Shown here: positions 18,170-27,535 of the stretch, one piece after another
How positions within the stretch are numbered: position 1 is the stretch's first letter
Layout of the letters: each line of letters opens with the position of its first letter
Source of the DNA: Thermodesulfobacteriota bacterium
Lineage (GTDB): Bacteria; Desulfobacterota_D; UBA1144; Nemesobacterales; CSP1-2
Length of the DNA stretch: 51,574 bases
Reading direction: 5' to 3'
Assembly: GCA_035559815.1 (NCBI GenBank)
Contig: DATMAT010000022.1
Coordinates: 1-51,574 of the forward strand
Program-made: the position numbers and the translations under genes
Notes under the pieces: model-generated
Databases searched by the model: none
Seen by the model: the letters and a program-made list of their open reading frames with translations, nothing else
What the model was told of the DNA's origin: nothing

Positions 18170-18180
18170 CATAGGTAATG
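18158..18180. repeat. Solitary CRISPR-repeat relic 2
   Basis: GTTTCAATCCCT is identical to the array repeat start, followed by CATAGGTAATG as in relic 1. It has no second repeat and no spacer of array length next to it. Confidence 0.65.
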
Positions 18181-18187
18181 AAATGAA

Positions 18188-18293
18188 TTGTTAGCGTGTT
18201 GTCGTGTTCGCTTGTTTACGTGCTAGATAAAACAACTAAGAAGTGAATTTACCGATCTCGCTGGGGAGAAAATGAGTTTGAGAGAGGTTGTAG
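18188..18293 (-). pseudogene. Decayed 3' end of a four-helix-bundle gene (copy 3)
   Basis: Begins with the octamer arm GTTAGCGTGTTGTCGTGTTC, the same arm that encodes the end of the intact gene. The minus-strand reading LIFSPARSVNSLLS aligns with NLLSAKIGKLISYL of the intact protein. Only about 70 bp of gene remains before the 101-bp duplication. Confidence 0.5.
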
Positions 18294-18394
18294 AACCTTG
18301 AATCTGCAGAGTCCATTTATTCCCGGAGGTCAGTATTTCTAACCCGCAAACCCGCCAACCCGTGAACCTTTTAACAGACCACGTTTCAATCCCT
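18294..18394. repeat. 101-bp duplication, right copy (abuts the array)
   Basis: Right copy of the sequence at 18069-18169. Differences are T to C near position 30 and T to A just before the repeat. It runs into array repeat 1 (18383-18419) and so marks the left boundary of the CRISPR array. Confidence 0.85.
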
Positions 18395-21300
18395 TTCAGG
18401 GAGTAAGAGGTTTTTCTACAAAGTGGAGCTTGCGATACAGCTGAAGGATACATGAAGTTTCAATCCCTTTCAGGGAGTAAGAGGTTTTTCTACTCACTGT
18501 GGCATTATTGACGAGTTGCACGCCCACAAGTTTCAATCCCTTTCAGGGAGTAAGAGGTTTTTCTACAGAAATATCGCATTACATCAAAGTGCATGAGAAG
18601 AGTTTCAATCCCTTTCAGGGAGTAAGAGGTTTTTCTACTGGAGCGCGAAGAATTATCTGATGCACATATCCAGTTTCAATCCCTTTCAGGGAGTAAGAGG
18701 TTTTTCTACCAGGCGCCTGAGCGGCTCCACCTCCATGGAGGCCAGGTTTCAATCCCTTTCAGGGAGTAAGAGGTTTTTCTACGCGAATATCAATGCCGTT
18801 ATCAACTTTAAAGATTTGTTTCAATCCCTTTCAGGGAGTAAGAGGTTTTTCTACTAGGTCTGCTCAAGCTCAAGCGGCTGTTCATCGTGGTTTCAATCCC
18901 TTTCAGGGAGTAAGAGGTTTTTCTACAGGGAAGAGACTTGATTTGAGCTTAAAAATAGCTAGTTTCAATCCCTTTCAGGGAGTAAGAGGTTTTTCTACGC
19001 GAAAGTAGGGTTTGAGAACCGAATTGACCGCTTTGGGGTTTCAATCCCTTTCAGGGAGTAAGAGGTTTTTCTACTATGGATACGTGATTTCACTGGTGAA
19101 AATGTCAGTGGGTTTCAATCCCTTTCAGGGAGTAAGAGGTTTTTCTACCAGTATTCGAGAGAAGGGCAAATAGAGGAAGTAGAAAGGTTTCAATCCCTTT
19201 CAGGGAGTAAGAGGTTTTTCTACGAACGGGTACGAATAAGAGAGGCTGAAGCGCGAAAAGTTTCAATCCCTTTCAGGGAGTAAGAGGTTTTTCTACAGGA
19301 TCGGCAAAGAATCCACATATAATAGTCGCCGAGTTTCAATCCCTTTCAGGGAGTAAGAGGTTTTTCTACCGTATGATGCGAAGAGGCCTAGTATGAGTAA
19401 GCGTGGAGTTTCAATCCCTTTCAGGGAGTAAGAGGTTTTTCTACTCGCTGTCGCTACTATTGGTACGAAGAACCTTTAGAGTTTCAATCCCTTTCAGGGA
19501 GTAAGAGGTTTTTCTACTTTGTAGATTCGTTCGCTATTTGCTAACGGTAAAGTTTCAATCCCTTTCAGGGAGTAAGAGGTTTTTCTACCGATTCGCCGAA
19601 TCTAAAGAAGGTAGTAAGCTAATTGTTTCAATCCCTTTCAGGGAGTAAGAGGTTTTTCTACCAGTCCGGCATCGTAGGACACTCCGTTCACTGTGGTGTT
19701 TCAATCCCTTTCAGGGAGTAAGAGGTTTTTCTACCATTGGAGAGTATACCAAGATGACCAAGGTAAACCAGTGTTTCAATCCCTTTCAGGGAGTAAGAGG
19801 TTTTTCTACCTCGATGTGCCGGATTCTCCGGTTAATCTTAATGAGTTTCAATCCCTTTCAGGGAGTAAGAGGTTTTTCTACTCAACCGATCATCCCGCTT
19901 GTTATCTGCCGGTTCAGTTTCAATCCCTTTCAGGGAGTAAGAGGTTTTTCTACAGAAAAAATGCCACAAACAAAGAATGGCAAGGCGTACGTTTCAATCC
20001 CTTTCAGGGAGTAAGAGGTTTTTCTACTTTGAAGACTTTTGACTATGTCACCAGTCTCATACCAGTTTCAATCCCTTTCAGGGAGTAAGAGGTTTTTCTA
20101 CCTACGTGAGCACGGTTATCCTACGATAACCGTGTGTTTCAATCCCTTTCAGGGAGTAAGAGGTTTTTCTACCACAGCAAAATTGTCATGACAAATTCTG
20201 TTTTGTCATGTTTCAATCCCTTTCAGGGAGTAAGAGGTTTTTCTACTCCACTTCGTGAAAAAGAGCTTGAGTTGATAATAAGTTTCAATCCCTTTCAGGG
20301 AGTAAGAGGTTTTTCTACTAGTACCGTCAAAGTTGATCAACGCGCCATCATCTGTTTCAATCCCTTTCAGGGAGTAAGAGGTTTTTCTACCTACAAGAAT
20401 GACCCAACTCGTCGGGAAACGTGGTTTGTTTCAATCCCTTTCAGGGAGTAAGAGGTTTTTCTACTTTTAGCATCGGCATAATTAGAAGCCCAGGAGTCGT
20501 TTCAATCCCTTTCAGGGAGTAAGAGGTTTTTCTACCTTCCTTTAACTACGCCATAATCATCCGCAAAATTCCATAGTTTCAATCCCTTTCAGGGAGTAAG
20601 AGGTTTTTCTACACATAAATTTAAAAACGGAGGTACATAAAAATGGCGTTTCAATCCCTTTCAGGGAGTAAGAGGTTTTTCTACAGGCGAATCGGTCAAG
20701 AATAATTGTAGCTAATCCCGGGTTTCAATCCCTTTCAGGGAGTAAGAGGTTTTTCTACTGAAGCGGCGTTATATTTAGCTGGACACGAACGGCAAGTTTC
20801 AATCCCTTTCAGGGAGTAAGAGGTTTTTCTACTCGTACCCGTCCTTTATCATCGACTTGCTCGACTCTGTTTCAATCCCTTTCAGGGAGTAAGAGGTTTT
20901 TCTACCCAAACGCTGCGGTATTTGTAGTGTCTCCCATTGATGCGTTTCAATCCCTTTCAGGGAGTAAGAGGTTTTTCTACTTACGTGAGCATCACCATTG
21001 AAATTGTGTTGTCTTGGTTTCAATCCCTTTCAGGGAGTAAGAGGTTTTTCTACCCTTTATCATTTCTGCTATCAATGCATCTTCCTCTGTTTCAATCCCT
21101 TTCAGGGAGTAAGAGGTTTTTCTACCCTAACTGGACATCTAATTGTGCTCCCCTTCTTAGTAGGTTTCAATCCCTTTCAGGGAGTAAGAGGTTTTTCTAC
21201 ATTGTCGTTCATACCAGATAACGTTTCCTCAAATACATGTTTCAATCCCTTTCAGGGAGTAAGAGGTTTTTCTACGTTCCCGCACTTCCTCGGTTGGTAC

Positions 21301-24271
21301 TAGTTCGTGTAAGTTTCAATCCCTTTCAGGGAGTAAGAGGTTTTTCTACCTCTTGCCGCATTTGCCGGAGCCGTAGCAGTTAACGAGTTTCAATCCCTTT
21401 CAGGGAGTAAGAGGTTTTTCTACAAGAGGAAAAAAGACTAGCCGAGTTTCAGAAAGAGGTTTCAATCCCTTTCAGGGAGTAAGAGGTTTTTCTACCTCGT
21501 ACTCCGTGTCTCCGCCCTCGAGATTATTCTGTTTCAATCCCTTTCAGGGAGTAAGAGGTTTTTCTACTGATTGTCTTCAACTAGCTGCACTATGTCTTTG
21601 AAGGTTTCAATCCCTTTCAGGGAGTAAGAGGTTTTTCTACCAGAGCGTATGCTCTTCGCCGTTCTTCCGAGCCGTAGTTTCAATCCCTTTCAGGGAGTAA
21701 GAGGTTTTTCTACTTGCTTACCGGGCGTAATTGATGTTTAACGTGCAAGTTTCAATCCCTTTCAGGGAGTAAGAGGTTTTTCTACTAGGAATTTTCTTCA
21801 CTGGTAAATTTCCATCTTGACAGTTTCAATCCCTTTCAGGGAGTAAGAGGTTTTTCTACATCTTCACCATCTCCATCTCCATCATAGGTGATATGTTTCA
21901 ATCCCTTTCAGGGAGTAAGAGGTTTTTCTACAAAGCTTGCTAAACAAACGGGAAGACCCCAAACTTGTTTCAATCCCTTTCAGGGAGTAAGAGGTTTTTC
22001 TACACCAATGCCGGTCCGCAGGTGTGAAAGTATTTGTGAGTTTCAATCCCTTTCAGGGAGTAAGAGGTTTTTCTACCTAAGACCCTGGGAAGTGACGCAT
22101 TTTAAATATTTTGTTTCAATCCCTTTCAGGGAGTAAGAGGTTTTTCTACATTAACTCCTTAATATCATAACACTTAACCCGACAGTTTCAATCCCTTTCA
22201 GGGAGTAAGAGGTTTTTCTACTTAAAGTGAAATCTGATTATGCCGGGGGTGCAACGGTGTTTCAATCCCTTTCAGGGAGTAAGAGGTTTTTCTACTCATA
22301 AGTGTATGTGTATTTCTCTCTTTTTTCTGAGTTTCAATCCCTTTCAGGGAGTAAGAGGTTTTTCTACCTAGGTATTCATATGGTCTTTAATAGTTTCTAT
22401 TGAGTTTCAATCCCTTTCAGGGAGTAAGAGGTTTTTCTACATCTTCACCATCTCCATCTCCATCATAGGTGATATGTTTCAATCCCTTTCAGGGAGTAAG
22501 AGGTTTTTCTACCAAGAGTCCAGATTTTTGAACAGGCATTAAACAATTTAAGTTTCAATCCCTTTCAGGGAGTAAGAGGTTTTTCTACTTGAGTGGGATA
22601 CCAATTCTGGCACTCCATACGCAGTTTCAATCCCTTTCAGGGAGTAAGAGGTTTTTCTACATTCAACTATTTTTTCTAAAGGATTAGCAGAAATAAGTTT
22701 CAATCCCTTTCAGGGAGTAAGAGGTTTTTCTACCCAAAAGAGGTACTTGATACTCTTCAGCCATTAGTGTTTCAATCCCTTTCAGGGAGTAAGAGGTTTT
22801 TCTACTGATGCATTAGAAAATGAAAGATTTTTGTAAGGAGGTTTCAATCCCTTTCAGGGAGTAAGAGGTTTTTCTACTAGAATCGGAGATAGGGAAGAAC
22901 TTCTTGATATAAAGTTTCAATCCCTTTCAGGGAGTAAGAGGTTTTTCTACCCCTACTCCCCAATCACATGAAGCCACATAGAGCAGCGTTTCAATCCCTT
23001 TCAGGGAGTAAGAGGTTTTTCTACAAAGAGCGCTACGATTTTTTCCCACTGCTTAGGCTTGTTTCAATCCCTTTCAGGGAGTAAGAGGTTTTTCTACTTG
23101 CGAAAATTCTGGCAGTGGTGTCCGCTTTGCTCGGTTTCAATCCCTTTCAGGGAGTAAGAGGTTTTTCTACTTTGAGGTAATCCAGTAGAGATTATATAAG
23201 GGGTAAGTTTCAATCCCTTTCAGGGAGTAAGAGGTTTTTCTACTTTTTCAGTTTCTATAGATGATTTGCAAATTCTCTTGTTTCAATCCCTTTCAGGGAG
23301 TAAGAGGTTTTTCTACTCTATATTACTCTTTCCCATTTTGTTCATCCGGCTGGTTTCAATCCCTTTCAGGGAGTAAGAGGTTTTTCTACTTTAGGGCAAT
23401 CAACTTAGCTAAAAAAATTTACGAGTTTCAATCCCTTTCAGGGAGTAAGAGGTTTTTCTACAAAAGTCCCTCTTCGGGCTTTTACTTTTTTAGACAAGTT
23501 TCAATCCCTTTCAGGGAGTAAGAGGTTTTTCTACCGGAGGAATTCGGCCTGAATAAGCACACGCTAAGAAGTTTCAATCCCTTTCAGGGAGTAAGAGGTT
23601 TTTCTACTACAAGCCACAGTAATAGCACCACTGGCTTGCGTATGTTTCAATCCCTTTCAGGGAGTAAGAGGTTTTTCTACGCAAGGGTCTATCCAATCGA
23701 GTCCTTTGTTGTGGAAGTTTCAATCCCTTTCAGGGAGTAAGAGGTTTTTCTACTCGACAGCTTTCTGCAAAGTAGCTGTGGGATACAAAGTTTCAATCCC
23801 TTTCAGGGAGTAAGAGGTTTTTCTACCTTGCTACCGGGATCGATCCCGACAGTAACGGCCTGGTTTCAATCCCTTTCAGGGAGTAAGAGGTTTTTCTACT
23901 CGAAGAGCAAGATTGAATGGACTAATGCTACCTGGGTTTCAATCCCTTTCAGGGAGTAAGAGGTTTTTCTACCCAGCTTCTCGGTCTTTCTTAAATTTTT
24001 TATTCTCAAAGTTTCAATCCCTTTCAGGGAGTAAGAGGTTTTTCTACCTCTGCCTTTAGAATCGGTAGGATTGAACGGAGACTTTGTTTCAATCCCTTTC
24101 AGGGAGTAAGAGGTTTTTCTACTTCCCAATATCTCGAAGCATGGAGGCCGGGACGCCCCAGTTTCAATCCCTTTCAGGGAGTAAGAGGTTTTTCTACCTA
24201 AGAGAAAGTTATCTACAGCCAACGAAGAGGATATGTTTCAATCCCTTTCAGGGAGTAAGAGGTTTTTCTAC
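18383..24271 (-). CRISPR. CRISPR array, 81 repeats / 80 spacers
   Basis: By hand count, 81 copies of a 37-bp repeat, plus-strand form GTTTCAATCCCTTTCAGGGA + GTAAGAGGTTTTTCTAC, all apparently identical, with spacers of about 34-38 nt (mean unit about 73 bp). In the minus-strand reading the repeat ends AGGGATTGAAAC. It contains a perfect TCCCT-GAA-AGGGA hairpin, so Cas6 cleavage at the stem base would leave the 8-nt ATTGAAAC tag. This sets the likely crRNA strand as minus, with the leader expected at the cas-gene side (right end). Spacer 48 (21860-21894) and spacer 56 (22441-22475) are identical. Apparent ORFs through the array are translations of the repeat. Confidence 0.98.
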
Positions 24272-24510
24272 CTTAGTCTTCCCAACCCCTTCATAATCAA
24301 GAGTTTTATAATGTTTTTCCGAGAATCTCCTCTATTCTCGGCTATTAAGTTGTCAAAGAACGATGTTACTTGCTTCAAGTTTGGCATATAACCTGCCTTG
24401 ATGTCAAGTCTTTTTGATTTCCGAGCATCTTCAGGGAATTTCATGTAAGCTCCGATCATCGGGTTTTCATTATGAGCTTCGACGCAGTTTGAAAAGGGTT
24501 GAAAGTTCAA
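24268..24510 (-). CDS. Unknown small ORF running into the array
   Basis: 80 residues from a TTG at 24510, 17 nt after the stop of the 171-residue gene. It reads as plausible protein (PENPMIGAYMKFPE-like segment, LKQVTSFFDNLIAENRG, KNIIKLLIMKGLGRLR). The stop TAG (24268-24270) lies inside the last CRISPR repeat, so the reading frame ends in the array. It occupies the space where the leader is expected. It may be a truncated gene, or non-coding leader that happens to be open. Confidence 0.4.
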   Translation of the reverse strand: MNFQPFSNCVEAHNENPMIGAYMKFPEDARKSKRLDIKAGYMPNLKQVTSFFDNLIAENRGDSRKNIIKLLIMKGLGRLR

Positions 24511-24527
24511 TTTTCATGATTTTATGT

Positions 24528-25043
24528 TTAGTACCTCAAGTCGTAGAGGTAGAGGACCGATGCCCATCCACTCGGCATCATTAGTGGCGGAGCTTCTAGT
24601 TCTTTTCCATACTTGACAATCATCTCCAGAAAATAGCGCGCATGGAAAAATGCCTCTAAGATGGATCGGGTAGCAGCGAGCCAATTTTGGTTATCCTCTA
24701 CTTTGAATTGCTTGCCCGTTCCTTCTCGAATAATGGTCATGAAACATTCATTTAAAGTACGATTGGGGGCTAACAACCGAAGCTTTTCAACGATTTCTTG
24801 AGTATAGGACTGAAGTTTATAAACTTTGTAACTCTGACGATAGAAACGATAAACCTTATCCTCGTACACCCAATGGTTGTTACACTCCTCGAGTAGCTTC
24901 TCGAGCGACGGCAGTTCAGCAACAATATTACCAAATAACTCTTGAACCCCCGGTCTATTGTCTGGATGATTGTAATAATCCCCTAATTCCTCAAATTTCT
25001 TCTCTTCAAGAGTCTTTACGTTCTTTTCAGATTCTTCGGACAT
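24528..25043 (-). CDS. Conserved-looking hypothetical protein next to cas2
   Basis: 171 residues. Acidic N-terminus, then HWVYEDKVYRFYRQSYKVYK (about 57-76), a helical middle (EIVEKLRLLAPNRTLNECFMTIIREGTGKQ) and an aromatic, helical C-terminus (ILEAFFHARYFLEMIVKYG, then MMPSGWASVLYLYDLRY). I do not recognise a named family, but the balanced composition and internal patterning say it is real. Transcribed in the same direction as cas1-cas2, 123 bp after cas2. No HEPN RxxxxH motif is obvious. Confidence 0.65.
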   Translation of the reverse strand: MSEESEKNVKTLEEKKFEELGDYYNHPDNRPGVQELFGNIVAELPSLEKLLEECNNHWVYEDKVYRFYRQSYKVYKLQSYTQEIVEKLRLLAPNRTLNECFMTIIREGTGKQFKVEDNQNWLAATRSILEAFFHARYFLEMIVKYGKELEAPPLMMPSGWASVLYLYDLRY

Positions 25044-25166
25044 ATATCTCGCCCTTTAAGTCTAAACGGTTTTAGAAACTACGACTATAATCAGCTAAAA
25101 CTACTTTCTTACTTGGTCTTCTTTTTGATACATACATTATCTCTAATAAGATCACACAGATGTTCT

Positions 25167-25442
25167 TTATAAAACTATGGCATCCTCAGGCAGGGGCTCG
25201 ATCCCGCCGATTCTCTCTATCTTCTCAATGTCATTTTCACACAGAAAATAAAACCTGATGCTATCTCCCTCTTCGGCTTTTATTTGCTTCTCCAATCTAT
25301 CTCTCATTCTGAGGTAATCCACTTTGGTTATATCACATTCAAACACGCTGAATTGGACCCACTGTCCAAAGTTCTTGAGGGTTTTAAAAATCTTTCCACG
25401 GCGGCGGTCATCTTTAATGTCATAAGATACCACAACGAACAT
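25167..25442 (-). CDS. cas2: CRISPR-associated endonuclease Cas2
   Basis: 91 residues, ferredoxin-like fold. The catalytic/structural aspartate is in VVSYDIKDDRRRGKIFKTL (about 4-22), followed by WVQFSVFECDI and the C-terminal strand SIRFYFLCENDIEKI. It forms the Cas1-Cas2 integrase that inserts new spacers. It lies 170 bp downstream of cas1, separated by a heptamer-repeat block. Confidence 0.95.
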   Translation of the reverse strand: MFVVVSYDIKDDRRRGKIFKTLKNFGQWVQFSVFECDITKVDYLRMRDRLEKQIKAEEGDSIRFYFLCENDIEKIERIGGIEPLPEDAIVL

Positions 25443-25454
25443 GAGCTACCCGCA

Positions 25455-25612
25455 CTCCCGTCATTAGCTATTAGTCTTTAGTCCTTCGACTGTTTTTGTC
25501 CAAGGACGAACGACAAACGTCCAACGACTCTTCTATAATCCCGTCATTAGCTATTAGTCTTTAGTCCTTCGACTGTCTTTGTCCAAGGACCAAGGACTAA
25601 CGACTAACGACT
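25455..25612. repeat. Heptamer-hairpin block A (cas1-cas2 junction)
   Basis: Two tandem units of about 80 bp. Each has heptamers of the form GTCNTTR, the centre GACTGTTTTTGTCC (GACTGTCTTTGTCC in the second unit), then the complementary YAANGAC series. The units can fold into long imperfect hairpins. The repeat begins right after the cas1 stop codon (AAATAAAGTCGTTAG on the minus strand). Confidence 0.9.
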
Positions 25613-26653
25613 TTATTTAATCAGAAACGGTATATACTCCTCTATCTCACCGGAGATAAACTTGCCCAAAAGCCTAGCCTGAAGCTCAAAGCTCTTGAAG
25701 TACGTTGCTTTGTAATCAAACAGAGGATGCTTTATCTCGGCTCGCTTTTTCTCCTCGTAATGCTGTAGGAATTTTTTGAATGCGCTGTCTTTAAGCTTGT
25801 AAACCTTTCCTAGTTCTAAATCGAAATCATCAATCTGTATAACCTTTTTGTTTATCAAAGAAAGCACCAGGGAGTCGACAATCACCGGTCTAAACTCTTC
25901 TACCAAGTCCAACGCCAGGGATGGCTTTCCGTATTTGTCCGAATGGAGAAACCCGATGTAGGGGTCGAATCCAACAATATTGCACACGGTGTGCACGTCG
26001 TTTGTAAGAAGAACATAGCCCAATGAGAGAAGAGCGTTTACGGGGTCGGTAGGCGGTCTTCTCTCTCTTCCATCAAAACTAAAGCCGTCCGCTTTTATGA
26101 GTTCTCCAAAAACACCGAAATAAGCGGCGGTTCCGGCTCCCTCATGTCCTCGTATTTCATCCACGGATGTAGCGTCTTTAAGTTTTCTAATCGTAACCTT
26201 TATTCTTTCTATGGCCTCTTCGATTCTATTTCCTGAGATATTGGAGCTTACCTCATCAACCTTATCTTCGGGACTTTGCGCACGCCCTGCCCTGAGCAGA
26301 ATTGTACGTATATTTGCAAGTTTGCCGTAAACCAGGGCTTTACTGATAGCTTCTGTCTTACCCTTGTCGTCGGATGCTTTATACTGAGCCTTTCTCAGAA
26401 TAGAGTTCTTTGAAAACTCCGGCTGTAACCGCCCTATGTATTTTCCAAAGGTAGTTAGATAAACAATCTCTATTCCGTGTTCTAGCAGGGACCTGACGGT
26501 TAAAGGTGTAACTGTCACCCTTCCCCAGACCACAACATGGTCTACTTTTATCAGGGGAACGTCGATTATTGTTTCTTTCTCGATCGTGACTTTGAGACGC
26601 TCGTCAACCTTTCTAAGCACCGAACCGTCACGGGTTATGTGCAACGTACTCAT
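25613..26653 (-). CDS. cas1: CRISPR-associated integrase Cas1
   Basis: 346 residues. An N-terminal beta domain (1-75: MSTLHITRDGSVLRK, HVVVWGRVTVTPLTVRSLLE) precedes the helical catalytic domain. Metal ligands: E171 in EIRGHEGAGTAAYFG, H237 in GFLHSDKYGKPSLALDL, and D249/E252 in DLVEEFRP. This is the nuclease-integrase that catalyses spacer insertion with Cas2. It is of the kind found with type I-A to I-D systems. Heptamer repeats bracket it on both sides. Confidence 0.96.
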   Translation of the reverse strand: MSTLHITRDGSVLRKVDERLKVTIEKETIIDVPLIKVDHVVVWGRVTVTPLTVRSLLEHGIEIVYLTTFGKYIGRLQPEFSKNSILRKAQYKASDDKGKTEAISKALVYGKLANIRTILLRAGRAQSPEDKVDEVSSNISGNRIEEAIERIKVTIRKLKDATSVDEIRGHEGAGTAAYFGVFGELIKADGFSFDGRERRPPTDPVNALLSLGYVLLTNDVHTVCNIVGFDPYIGFLHSDKYGKPSLALDLVEEFRPVIVDSLVLSLINKKVIQIDDFDLELGKVYKLKDSAFKKFLQHYEEKKRAEIKHPLFDYKATYFKSFELQARLLGKFISGEIEEYIPFLIK

Positions 26654-26664
26654 CCTACCTCCTC

Positions 26665-26915
26665 ATCCCCGTCGTTAGCTTTTAGTCTTTAGTCATTAGA
26701 TTTAGTCTAACGACAAACGGCCAACTCCTTCCCACATCCCCGTCTTTAGCTATTAGTCCTTGGTCTTTAGACTGTTTTTATCCAACGACTAACAGCCAAC
26801 GACTAACGACTCTTCTGTAATCCCGTCATTAGCTATTAGTCTTTAGTCCTTCGACTGTTTTTATCGAATGACCAAAGACCAAGGACCAACGACATTTCTT
26901 CCAACGGCTAACGAC
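26665..26915. repeat. Heptamer-hairpin block B
   Basis: About three units of the same GTCNTTR / YAANGAC hairpin repeat, joined by CTCCTTCCCACATCCCCG or CTCTTCTGTAATCCCG linkers. The right end overlaps the stop codon of the four-helix-bundle gene: AGAAAAAGTCGTTAG encodes its last residues R-K-S-R and the TAG. Confidence 0.9.
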
Positions 26916-27282
26916 TTTTTCTTAAAGAGTTTACTAAGCCATTAATTAGCGTACCGACTTTATCACATCTGGTTATAGTTTGAATTACCTCCTCTTCATT
27001 TACATAGCCAAGTCTTTCTGCAATCTTGACTGCAGTAACAACCTCGTAAAGAGACCTCCTTGCAATAGTTAGAAACTGAATAAATTCCTTATCAGTATTA
27101 CAACCGCTTCCTTCGGCTATATTCAGGGGCACTGATGACACTGCTCTCCTTAACTGATCCACTAATACGAAGGATTCGTTTTTGGGGAAACTAGTCGTAA
27201 GCTTATAAATCTCTTCTACCAGATTCATCCCTTCTTGCCAGGCTTTTAGCCTTTCAAATCTATACATCCTTGCCTCCCGCAC
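26908..27282 (-). CDS. Four-helix-bundle protein (S23/IVS family) between cas4 and cas1
   Basis: 124 residues, same family as the gene at 17570 but clearly diverged: RFERLKAWQEGMNLVEEIY, then VDQLRRAVSSVPLNIAEGSG and FIQFLTIARRSLYEVVTAV. It interrupts the usual cas4-cas1 adjacency and has heptamer arrays on both sides. Its last codons (RKSR and stop) come from the repeat, exactly as in cas6. The start may be the inner ATG at 27267 (MYRFERLK). No enzymatic role is known for the family; a mobile intervening-sequence-like element is the simplest reading. Confidence 0.85.
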   Translation of the reverse strand: MREARMYRFERLKAWQEGMNLVEEIYKLTTSFPKNESFVLVDQLRRAVSSVPLNIAEGSGCNTDKEFIQFLTIARRSLYEVVTAVKIAERLGYVNEEEVIQTITRCDKVGTLINGLVNSLRKSR

Positions 27283-27289
27283 ATCCGTC

Positions 27290-27535
27290 GTTGGTTATTA
27301 GCCATTAGTCTTTAGACTGTCCTTATCCAACGACCAAGGACAAACGACTAACGACCAACTCCTTCCCACATCCCCGTCTTTGGCTATCAGTCTTTAGTCC
27401 TTCGATTGTTTTTGTCCAAGGACGAACGACTAACGACCAACTCCTTCCCACACTCCTGTCTTTGGCTATTAGTCCCTGGTCCTTTGATTCTTTGTCTAAC
27501 GACAAACGACTAATGACTAAAGTCCAAAGTCCAGT
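27290..27535. repeat. Heptamer-hairpin block C
   Basis: About three hairpin units between the four-helix-bundle gene and the cas4 stop. The repeat runs into cas4: the minus-strand heptamers GGACTTT-GGACTTT-AGTCATT encode the last residues of Cas4 and its TAG stop. Confidence 0.9.

Noticed and set aside
18660-24222. Open frames across the CRISPR array giving repeated FNPFQGVRGFST or FQSLSGSKRFFY
   Set aside because: They are translations of the 37-bp repeat in different frames, not genes.
17570-27282. Four-helix-bundle genes as Avd accessory proteins of a diversity-generating retroelement
   Set aside because: No reverse transcriptase and no template/variable repeat pair is present in the window.
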